Below, piece by piece: positions 55,530 to 64,000 of a DNA stretch of 64,000 bases. How positions within the stretch are numbered: position 1 is the stretch's first letter; each line of letters opens with the position of its first letter. The stretch is from Schistocerca nitens (taxonomy: Eukaryota > Arthropoda > Insecta > Orthoptera > Acrididae): the NCBI RefSeq assembly GCF_023898315.1, contig NC_064623.1:14335140-14399139 (forward strand). The letters run 5' to 3'. The translations under genes were made by a program, and so were the position numbers. A model generated the notes under the pieces. It was not told where the DNA came from, made no database searches, and saw only the letters and a list, made by a program, of their open reading frames with translations.

Positions 55530-55824
55530 GAGTTTGGCGTGGAAGGAGCACTCAGGTTTGTAAACTGGCTGAAAATCCTGCCCGTAGAACATGCATCGCC
55601 ACAGAACATCCTCAAAAGTCCACCACCATCACCGATTCTAGGCACGGGATCTGCCAGAGAATTGGACTTTCACCTCGAAAATGCTGCAAGGCTGGAAAAA
55701 ATTTTAGGATACAAATTCCAGAATAGAGGATATTTGCTCCAAGCTCTCAGCCATGCATCTTATATACAGAACAGGATCACAGATTGTTACCAGCGCCTGG
55801 AATTTTTGGGAGATGCTATTCTTG
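55530..55824 (+). CDS. Dcr-2: Dicer-2 exon: inter-domain linker and start of RNase IIIb
   Basis: Begins [20 protein letters not shown], which completes RNase IIIa (the GxxxALxFxxxLGLxVLP helix). A Pro/Ser linker follows ([17 protein letters not shown]), then RNase IIIb: [40 protein letters not shown] and DAIL. The RNase IIIb signature has its catalytic E and D (RLEFLGD). The exon ends one base into the codon that should be the next conserved D (TTG|GTATGT). No matching continuation is seen before 64000, so the next intron exceeds 8 kb. Confidence 0.95.
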
Positions 55825-57493
55825 GTATGTTGTTCTCTAATTTAACACAGTGAAAAAAATGTCTCTCTGTTTTGTTCATCTTATTTATCTATTTTTGTCA
55901 CTGCCTCTGAGCTGGAACAGAAAATGTAGAAGCATAATTTTTGTAGTATAATGGTCGACTAACACATTTCATTAAGAAAATGCAATATCATTTGTGCAAC
56001 AGTGAAGTAAACAAGGAAAATTGGGAAATGGTCTTTTCAGCTTTCATTCCATTGTGCTGTAGTGTCACAGAAAGCCTCAGCTTTGTCCGATGCCAGAATC
56101 GCCACCTGCCTTGCAATTTGTGAGATGTAAAATAAATTGTGAACCTCACTGCACTACTCATCATCCAGGACAAGCTTGTTAGCAGATGCAAATCACTAAC
56201 ACTGTGCAGTTATGAGAGTGTAAATTGCATGAAACTAGCTCATTGATATCAGTTTCATTGTGCTGGTAACAAATAACACAAAAATTTAAACTTTCCTCTG
56301 ATTGGTTAGCAAAAGCTCACATCCGTAAAGGAGACTAGAAGAAATTAATTGCCAGCAGACATGAAATTGTTGAAGCGAGATTACAGTAGTACTATTATTC
56401 ACCAGTTCAGTACCTTACCTGAGTTAATATTGTAGGTGTAGTGGCAGCTATTGTAATTTATCCTTATGCTTTTTTGGAAAGAGAGTTTTGCATAACACTT
56501 TTTTTAAGCCTGTGGGCCATGGGGAAATTTATTTGCGAGTAACTGTAAATATAGCTTTTAGGGATGTGGAAACTGTACATACCATCAAATAATGTTTTAA
56601 AGCTGTTGAGAATTGTGCTTACGAGCAGAGTAGTTCCTCCACAAAACGGGAAAAGTAAACTTACTACAAAATTGAAAAGTCTTTTGTGGACTTTGTGAAG
56701 CATACTTTCTGCCATCTCAGCTGCGTATTAACTTTTTGGGAATATGTGTTATCACCTTTGGGTGTGCCTAAACTGCGCCACATGTATAAAAACTGCTACA
56801 ACAATCAATTTGTGTCCTTTGTGACATCACTATTGTTGTCACTTGTGAAGTGGGAACACATTCTTTTGTTTCTGCAGCTTATGTTACTGTGACTTGATCA
56901 AGCTCATTTCTTTGCTGTATGATAACTTAAGTTTCTAGGATTGTTTTCACACTGTGGTAAGTAAAATAAAAACACAAAATACTGTTTCTTTTATATTTTT
57001 TCATGTATAATGGCAACACATAACAGCTCATAAAAGAGAAGTGGGAAATAAACATTCCACCATAGTTTTTGGTCCTATATCACACAAATAAAATTATCAG
57101 AAAATAAATATAGTTAATTGACAACAATTCTAATACAAAACCAAAACATTAACTTTTTTGAGTTGCTACAAAAAATGCACAATAAAGATTTACATGTAGT
57201 AGTAATGCGCGACTTGTTTCAGCAAGAGAAAAGAATTCCTACAGTTCAGTGAATCGGAAGTTGAAGAAGGTATCCTTGTTGGCATCTGAAGACAAACTGT
57301 TTGCTCTATTGTTGCATGGTGATGAGAAGGCTGTCTGGGAAAATGCTTGTTTCAATTTCTTATGATATAATAGGGAATAAAATTAATAGTTTATTCACCA
57401 CTGAACATTTTACATGTAACTGGTGTAAATATTTACGTGTAAAGCCAAGAGACATGAGGTACATAAAACTTCATTATATTCACATCTGTGACA
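55825..57493. other. Start of the next Dicer-2 intron, no gene seen
   Basis: No coding motif of RNase IIIb (such as the LTDLRSALVNN block) and no repeat border is visible here. Confidence 0.6.
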
Positions 57494-57577
57494 CATTGTT
57501 ACATGTTGTTGTTTTTTGTTGTGGTCTTCAGTCCTGAGACTGGTTTGATGCAGCTCTCCATGCTACCATTGTTACAT
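57494..57577 (-). mobile_element. 62-bp RTE-type LINE stub with 11-bp target duplications
   Basis: The insert 57505-57566 is only the last about 62 bases of the RTE-type LINE family, read on the minus strand. Perfect 11-bp duplications CATTGTTACAT flank it at 57494-57504 and 57567-57577. The 3' end carries a longer ACAACAAAAAACAACAAC-like tail than the other copies. The duplication length equals that of the full-length copy at 29367-32656. Confidence 0.95.
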
Positions 57578-57812
57578 ATAATGTAAAAATTATATATCCA
57601 GGAACCTTTCAACCAATGATGTGTTGCAACTGAGTCTGTCAGTAATTAGTCAGAACTTTGTCACTTAAATCATGATTTCTCATACTCTTTTATGGAGAAG
57701 TATGCTTTCTTAAATCATTCTGCCAAAACAACTTTAAATATTTTATGATCTTCATTCAGAGACTAAAATTGAAAATAATGTATTCAGTTTTCTCATTATT
57801 AATTTGTAAATA

Positions 57813-58756
57813 CCCCTCAGGGCACTCACAGCTCTTTCACAAGTTTGTGCACAGTGAACACACGAGCCCTGAGCTATTGTGGCCCATTCTTCCTTCCCGG
57901 ACTGCATTTCCTTCCCTGTACCCTCCCTACCTGTCCTCACTTCTTCTCCTATGCCCCCTCCTTCCACTCTCTTGGTGTTGTTACTTAAAGTAGACATGGC
58001 TGTCCACCAGGTTTCTTGTATTTCTTCCAGATTTTGTTCCTCATGCCTTTTCACCTTTCTTTTTTGGTCCCCCTTCTAGGTTTGACCTCCACTTCTAAAT
58101 TTTCTCTCTGTATTGTGAGCCATTTGGGGAAGAATTCCTACTGTAGCATCTACGGGGTGGATTCGCCTGCCCCTCTTCCTTCCCCACAGTAGCCCCTCCA
58201 CCTCGCTAGGTCACCAGCACGTGTTGCAGGTCTGTGTGGTGGGCCTGTTATGTACCCATCTGGCAGAGATCACAGATAGCACAGGGATCGTACCTGTGAT
58301 AACTGAACCGTTGCCTCCCCCGTGTAAGCGTAGGAGTGGTTGCTTGTCATTCTGGAGCATCAGAACTCCTGGTGGCGGCTGCCATGCCAGACAGCCTTTG
58401 CTGTGGCAGGATGGTGGCCATGAGGAAAGCCCCCGATTGGAATGGGCAGTATCAGAGATGATTCTTTGTACACAAATATATTAAGCTCCAAAAAACTGGC
58501 TGTTTGTCTACTGCTGTCTCTTTGGTTGGTAATGGATCATTTAATGCTGCTTCTTATGACCCTGTGGCCTTTCCTTTCCTGGCTACGCCCTGGCAGGACG
58601 GTTAGACTCGCCGGCTTGGGGTGAAGCTCTTTCCTCACCACCTGGTCTCCACTTTTCTGACATCTTCGAAAATGCCATTTTTGACTTTGTTATGATGGTC
58701 TGATAATGGGTCTCAGCCCAGAAACTAGTCATCGAATGAATAAAAAGTAAAAAATT
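57813..58756 (+). mobile_element. I-type LINE 5' fragment, possibly joined to another 3' end
   Basis: From 57813 to about 58640 the sequence follows the 5' region of the I-type LINE (28134-28870), beginning at the same first bases (CCCCTCAGGG against CCCCCAGGGG). It then departs and ends near 58752 in an A-rich tail (ATGAATAAAAAGTAAAAAA). AATTTGTAA at 57801-57809 and AATTTGCAA at 58753-58761 may be an old target duplication with one change. A copy that keeps the 5' end and lacks the 3' coding region is unlike normal LINE truncation. No usable ORF. Confidence 0.6.
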
Positions 58757-58799
58757 TGCAACTTGGATTGGTTTTTCGTTCTATTGATTAACAGAAGTT

Positions 58800-59290
58800 G
58801 CTATCCCGAGCTACTCCAGGATGGTGGAAGTTTGTCATCACTGATGTTTTTCAGAATCCACATGCAATAACCTACATGTTTCTGACTCATTCTACCATAA
58901 TTGCTGCACAACCCTCATACAGTATGGCTTCAGATAGACTTTTCAATATCCGCTGGCAACTCCCCCTACTTGTGTGCGCCTGTTGGGCCAGTTTATGTGT
59001 AGACTTGTTTGGGCTCTGAATAATTCTTCGTGAAATGTCCGCAGTAGCTTCTGGTGTGCGAACTGAAGGAATTCTTTGTCGCTTTACTTTTTGCACAGAT
59101 CCGTAGGTGCGCCAGTTTTTATACAGACTCTATATTGCTCTCTTTGCTGGTAGTCGTCTAGATACTTGACGACAAAAACTTCACGAGTTTCCTTAATCGA
59201 ACCTATTTTCACATGTGCTTCTACAATTTTGATTCTTTTGTTATTGAGAAAGTCATTTTGCAGACAGCAAAGAGAAATGTCCAACTTCTC
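58800..59290 (-). pseudogene. DUF4817-type transposase N-terminal fragment
   Basis: Two minus-strand frames fit together. The first is NKRIKIVEAHVKIGSIKETR and EVFVVKYLDDYQQREQYRV (59284-59084); the second is QRIPSVRTPEATADISRRII, QSPNKSTHKLAQQAHTSRGS and CQRILKSL (59096-58887). This is the double helix-turn-helix start of a Tc1/mariner-superfamily transposase with a frameshift between. No catalytic part is seen to the left. Confidence 0.75.
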
Positions 59291-59299
59291 TGATAAAAT

Positions 59300-59929
59300 A
59301 AACTGAATGCTGACATAAGAATGCTAAAAATCGATTACTGCATAAAAGTAGAACAGCAGCCAATTTTTTGTTGCTGTTTACTCTATTTCATAAGTCAAAA
59401 TATTTCATTCACATTCAAATGAGAGCCAGACTATTTTTAAGTGGATTATTGCATATTTGAACTATGGAGGAGGGAAAAATGATGAAAGGAATGACTGAAA
59501 TGAGACTCGAATTAGCAATCTAGCAATTACGAGTCTCAAGTGCTGCTGACATCTCCCCTCTCCCCCATGGAAATGCCTATAGAAGAATAAACATACACTT
59601 TGTTTGAAAGTTTGCATCAGCTGGGAACCTAATCTGTACTACCCATATAGCTACATCGACATGCTTATCAGGATTAAGATTTGAGTACTGAACTTCGTTT
59701 ACCATACATATAAAGAATTTAAAAAACCCAATTGCCAGGTGGTCGCCTTGTCAGTACCAAAACTGGTTTTGTGAGGGGTAGCTTCTAGCTTCTGTGAACT
59801 AATCTGACATAGCCCGATATTATTTTTTGATACTCTGTAAGAATCGTACTGAAGCAATTAATTCGTCACAGGTGAACTACTAGATCAAAATATCTCAATA
59901 AAAATGACTTATTTAATGTAAATACAATC
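59300..59929. other. No gene seen
   Basis: AT-rich sequence with no motif recognised. Confidence 0.5.
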
Positions 59930-60700
59930 TTTTAATTACTGTAAATAATCAAAACACTTATAAGAGGGTGTCAATAACTGTGAAGTAACTTGCTCTGACA
60001 ATACAAATTCCAGACTTCTAGCTGAATAATCAGATGCAGAGAATACAGACGGAGGCAAAAGTTTGATATTCCAAGAAAGCAGCATGTTTGGCTGTGTGCT
60101 GTGCAGAATGAGCTGAACTATTGTTGTGGGACAGAAACACACTTTTTGCAATAGTTCATTTTGACAGCCTCCTGTAATCTCATCAAGAGATTTCTGTAGT
60201 ATGATCCTGTGATGGACTCCCCCTTACGAGCATAATATGTTAGCATCACACTGTGGCTGTACCAAAAACACTTACTACTATCTTGCCTGATAGTTGGGTC
60301 TTTGTCTTTTCCAGCAATCTTGAATCCATGTGTTTCCATAGCTCGCTTTGCTCATTAGGTTGGGGTTCGTAAAGGTGTACGCAGCACTCATACATAGTGA
60401 TTTGACGGTTAAGAAGTCACCTTAACTGGCCCGTCATAGCTGCAATATTTCCACCACTATCACCTCAGATGTGATATGCCGTCCTCAAACACTGGGGCCT
60501 CCACTTCTCTGGCCATTCTCAATTCTTCACAGAGAGATGGTCTGCCACTTGGTTCTTCATCAGCCAGACTTTGCTGACCACACTGGAAGTGTATGTGGCA
60601 CCTAAACACTGTGTCATGATGGTACATGGTTGCCCTATTCTTCGACCAACTCTGCATATATTGTTGCAACGTTGTTCCCTTAAAATCCAGAAAACGAATT
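59930..60700 (-). pseudogene. Decayed mariner transposase
   Basis: Minus-strand pieces in order: FRCHIHFQCGQQSLADEEPS and GRPSLCEELR (60669-60460, DNA-binding region), CFWYSHSVMLTYYARKGESI and TGSYYRNLLMRLQEAVK (60339-60118, the WDxxGVILxDYxxKGxTI core), and PPSVFSASDYSARSLEFVLS (60151-59936) for the PYSPDLAPSDY block, here lacking the first D of the motif. Stops and shifts throughout. Confidence 0.75.
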
Positions 60701-60989
60701 ATTACATTTTACTCCATTTTCCCAGTGGAATTGGGCCACTTTGTTTTGGCTCACGTACCAGTGTCCAGGTATGTTGTGGTGCGGAGGTTTCACTGTGTAC
60801 TTGTATCAAAAACATTTACCTGCAAGCAAACAAAACATTAAGTAACTTAAGGTTGGGGGTGGAAGGAAGGGACTGGGTAGTGCTGACTGTTGGCTGCATG
60901 TGGCTAAATGCACTCAGCAAGGCTATGGATAAACCTGCAACACAGAGAGCATGTGAAATAATTGAGATTATTTCACAGCTAGTCCCTAC

Positions 60990-63900
60990 CATCTGACCCT
61001 CTGAAACATCAGTCAGAAAGCTATATTGGATCTAATGGCAACAAATAGACCAGACCTCTTTGAGGGTGTCCGCACTGAAATATATTACTGACCAAAACAC
61101 GGTTGTGGCAACAGTGATTACCAGAGTACAAAGGACAACTAAACCAAGTAGAATATATGTTTGGTAAACTAGGCAAAAGCCACTAGTGTCGTGTCTCAAT
61201 GAGGAACTTCAAACTTTCAGCACAGGGCAGGAGCACGTAGTGGAAATATGGTTCAAGTTTAAAAAAAATAGTGGGCCATGTACTGGATAGGTATATATCC
61301 CATAGAACAGTTCATAACTGGAAGGAACCTCCGTGGTATACAGTCAGTGTAAACTTCTGAAGAAAAAGAGATTACTGTGTAATAGGTGTAAAATAAAATG
61401 TAGGGCTACATGTAGAGAGCTGCTGAATGAAATGTGTTTGTCTGTGTAGACAGCAATATGTCATGCCTCCAATGACTACTATAGCAGAATACTGTCAAAT
61501 GAAATTTCATAGAACATGCAGAAACTCTGGTCATATGTAAAGGCTGTTAGTGGCATCAAAGTTGGTGTCCAGTCCCTAGTGAATGAGACAGGAACTGAAA
61601 CTGAGGGTAGCAAAGCAAGAGCTGAAATGTTTAACTCCATTTTCAAATGTTCCTTTGCTCGTAATTAAAGGCTCTGAGGCGGAGCCGCCCCAAAATATAT
61701 GTTAAAGAAAATTTCGCAACAACGTATTACATAATTTAAATTATCAGGACGAATTTCCCATTCCGATTAAAATAATGACGGTCAACGTTTTTGGAACTCT
61801 TTGTATCGATAGATGTTTTCCGTACGGTTAGTAGTGTTTAGGCTGCGCCTTGGAACGTCTGTAAGCTGCATGTAGTAGCGGTTTGGGGGCGTGGCTTCTA
61901 CATAGTACTGCTCTTTATGGGCGACCCGAAGGCTCAGAGCTTGCAGCCTGAGGGTGTCATACCAACCACCACACATTTTTCACATTCCGTTATCTATGTA
62001 ATAAAGGAATGTAGAGTGGCCGAAACTTCACTATCCAATCTCTATCTGTGCACATCTCTACTACGCTTCGATGCGTCAATAATCGACGTTTAGTATTATT
62101 GTTTTGATAATGTTTTACATAGTTGTTTTGTTTCTGCCATTGGCTATTTCATCCACATTTAGAATAAGTTTGCAAATATCCCGCCAGAGTGCACTAGACT
62201 ACAGTAACATGACAGTACTGCCATCTAGCGAGAGTTTCGTAAGTGATTAGAGGACAAAGTGCGCGAAATTTGTCCCATTACTTTACTTTCCTTGCTTGCT
62301 GATGCTGACTGCTTTTGTTGATACCGTGTGATATTAGCAAGTTTCTTTTTCGGAGTGTATTTTTCAAGATTTTAGTGAGTTTTACTTGCACAAGAGCTGT
62401 GACGTCACCAAAACATCACAGTATCGTCATGCGAACTCGTAAACTTCGAGCTTTGGAGGTAAACCACAATAAACGCCTTAAGTTTAGAACTGAAAACACC
62501 AAAAATATTAAGCAGCCGCGAAGTTAACATTCATCACATTAAAGATCACTCCGAAACGCGTCTTTTCATATGATTTGCTGCAGAGTGTAATGATGACGTA
62601 TAAAAACACTAACCACAGATTTTAACTCGAAGTTACCTTCTAATGATATTTAAGACCTGATTATAGAAGATACAGTATGTAAAATTATGGCTAGAGAGTG
62701 ATCTGCCCACCCCCCTCCCCCTGAATTCTTAGTTGTTTGTCAGAAATCTGTAGCGTCACCCGAGGTCTATGTTGGCTCCGATCGATAAATACCGCTGCCT
62801 TCCCCAGTATAGAAACCACGAGCAGCGCCTGGTCAGGAGAATTGCCCAATTTAATCGTCATGCCACTTAAAAGATCAATGAAGTAAGTATTAGTGTCACT
62901 GGAGTTGAGAAACATCTGAAATAGTTAAAATTGAACAAACCTTCAGTCCTGGTGGAATCCCTGTCAGATTATACACTGAATTTGTAGCTGAGTGAACCCT
63001 CTTCTAACTACAATCTATCGTAGATCCCTCAAACAAAAAACCGCAGCTTGTTTTGGAAAAAAGCACAGGACACGCCAGTCTACAAGAAGCGTAGCAGAGG
63101 TGATCCATAAAACTACCATCCAATATCCTTGACACTGATCTGTTGTAGAATATTATGATGTATTCTGAACTCAAACATAATGAGGTATCTTGAAGCAGAA
63201 TGAGCTCCTCAGTGCCAACCAGCACGGATACCGGAAACATCGATCAAGTGAAACCAAACTCACACTTTTCTCGTGTGGCATACAGAAAGTTTTGGATCGA
63301 AGCAGTCAGGTAGATGCTATATTCCTCGATTTCTGAAAAGCATTTTGTTCAGTACCACACCTATACTTATTGTCAAAAGTATGATCAAATAGGGTATCAA
63401 GTGAAATTTGTGACAGGATTGAGGACTTTTTGGCAGGGAGGACACAGCATGTTATTTTGGATGGAGAGTCATTGTCAGATGTAGAAGTAACTCAGTTGTG
63501 TCCCAGGGAAGTGTGTTGGGACCCTTGTTCCTCATGTTGTATATTAATGATCTTGCAGATAATATTAGTAGGAACCTGAGACGTTATGCAGATGATGCAA
63601 CTATCTATACTGAAGTAATATATGAAAGAAGCTGCAAAATATTCAGTCAGATCTTGATAACATTTCAAAGTGGTGCAAAGAGTGGCAACTGCTATAAATG
63701 TTCAGCAATGTAAAATTGTGCGTTCAAAAAAAGGAAAAGAAAAAAAAAAAAAAAGAAAAGAAAAGTAGTATCCTATGACTAATACCGATGAATAACTGTT
63801 GGAATTGGCCAACTTGTGCAAATAAATGCCTGGGTATAATACTTTATAGGATACAAAATGGAATGGTCACATTAGACTCAGTCATGGTTAAGGCAGGTAG

Positions 63901-64000
63901 TAGACTTCAGTTTATTGGTAGACCACTGCGCAAGTGCAAACCACGTGTGCAACTAGTTCTAGAATATTTCTCAAGTGTGTGGAACCCATAACAAGTAGGA
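60990..64000 (+). mobile_element. Decayed CR1-type LINE, continues past the window; has a 1.1-kb foreign insert
   Basis: The left part (60990-61668) reads LDLMATNRPDLFEGVRTEI (end of endonuclease) and, in other frames, a linker up to AEMFNSIFKCSFAR. After an unrelated stretch (about 61669-62769), the linker resumes with INEVSISVTGVEKHLK and NKPSVL, then LLTTIYRRSLKQK, SANQHGYRKHRSSETKLTLF, QVDAIFLDF and a stop, VSQGSVLGPLFLMLYINDLA and LRRYADDATIYTEVI, and finally AGSRLQFIGRPLRKCKPR. It is the same family as 4204-8417. The catalytic YADD survives, but stops are numerous. Confidence 0.88.
61669..62769. other. Unidentified insert within the CR1-type LINE
   Basis: About 1.1 kb of sequence, with more CpG and GC than the flanks, separates two adjacent parts of the LINE. 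It starts near a short palindrome (GGCTCTGAGGCGGAGCC at 61670-61686) and includes a small frame, MRTRKLRALEVNHNKRLKFR, near 62430. I see no terminal inverted repeats or target duplication and cannot name it. Confidence 0.45.

Larger units (their letters stand above)
13110..55824 (+). other. Dcr-2: Dicer-2 gene, central part (six exons, five complete introns)
   Basis: This is the host gene of the window. Dicer-2 cuts long double-stranded RNA into about 21-nt siRNAs for Argonaute-2 and is the antiviral and anti-transposon Dicer of insects. Six exons join in frame: introns 13349-21680 (GC-AG), 21839-24349, 24557-43327, 43541-49010 and 49317-55529. A further intron begins at 55825 and runs past 64000, since no continuation of RNase IIIb was found. 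Dicer-2 is favoured over Dicer-1 by the short insertion in RNase IIIa (about 75 residues; much longer in Dicer-1) and by motifs such as HDVFNSERLE and FTPKDGWLPPG. Helicase, PAZ and C-terminal exons lie outside the window. The introns are almost wholly transposons. Confidence 0.92.

Noticed and set aside
13110..55824. Dicer-1 instead of Dicer-2
   Set aside because: The RNase IIIa insertion is too short and the signature motifs (HDVFNSERLE, FTPKDGWLPPG) fit Dicer-2 better; not fully excluded without a tree.
55825..64000. Remaining RNase IIIb or dsRNA-binding exons of Dicer-2
   Set aside because: I looked for the LTDLRSALVNN-type block and the second acidic pair on the + strand and found neither.
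1..64000. CRISPR arrays, bacterial operons, rRNA or LTR retrotransposons
   Set aside because: No regular spaced repeats, no operon-like gene packing, no rRNA similarity and no paired long terminal repeats with a gag-pol region were seen.

Overview
The window looks like intron-rich insect DNA from a very large, transposon-packed genome. The repeat mix (RTE-, CR1- and I-type LINEs, tRNA-derived SINEs, many Tc1/mariner/pogo families) and the very long introns suggest Orthoptera, such as a locust or grasshopper. That assignment is inference; no species marker was seen. There is no bacterial gene organisation, no CRISPR array and no rRNA.

The one host gene I can reconstruct is a Dicer, most probably Dicer-2, on the + strand. 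Six internal exons are present: about 13110-13348, 21681-21838, 24350-24556, 43328-43540, 49011-49316 and 55530-55824. They encode, in order, the connector helices after PAZ, a variable linker, RNase IIIa with all four acidic catalytic residues, and the start of RNase IIIb. All five internal junctions agree in reading frame. The helicase, PAZ, the rest of RNase IIIb and the dsRNA-binding domain lie outside the window. One intron (13349-21680) is of the rare GC-AG type and another (24557-43327) is 18.8 kb long.

Nearly everything else is mobile DNA, much of it nested. At 1-858 is the 3' part of a Tc1-like element, with a 99% identical full copy at 25791-27202. At 2989-10209 is an old minus-strand RTE-type LINE split by a younger, almost intact CR1/L2-type LINE (4204-8417). 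A THAP-domain remnant lies at 10674-12087. A Tigger/pogo element (about 13440-18660) holds an RTE-type LINE (about 15470-18440). A DUF4817-type transposon remnant is at 20387-21634.

The 18.8-kb Dicer intron holds a decayed mariner, the second Tc1 copy, a SINE (27535-27716, 13-bp target duplication), an I-type LINE with RNase H (28133-37162, 14-bp duplication), an RTE-type LINE nested inside it (29367-32656, 11-bp duplication), a nearly intact DNA transposon with 32-bp perfect ends (37339-38699), a Tigger remnant, a tRNA-type SINE candidate and a 720-bp internally deleted transposon (42242-42961).

The next introns hold a decayed Tc1, a pogo-like remnant, a second tRNA-headed repeat, a 5'-truncated RTE LINE with an open 615-codon frame (50617-52464) and a 435-bp foldback element (54716-55150). 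The region after the last exon carries a 62-bp LINE stub with perfect 11-bp duplications, an I-LINE 5' fragment, two mariner-type remnants and a decayed CR1 copy that runs off the window end.

The most informative observations are the frame-consistent Dicer-2 model with its GC-AG intron, the target duplications that order the nested insertions, a shared 3' end between the SINE and the I-type LINE that suggests the LINE mobilises the SINE, and the long hairpin element inside a Dicer-2 intron.
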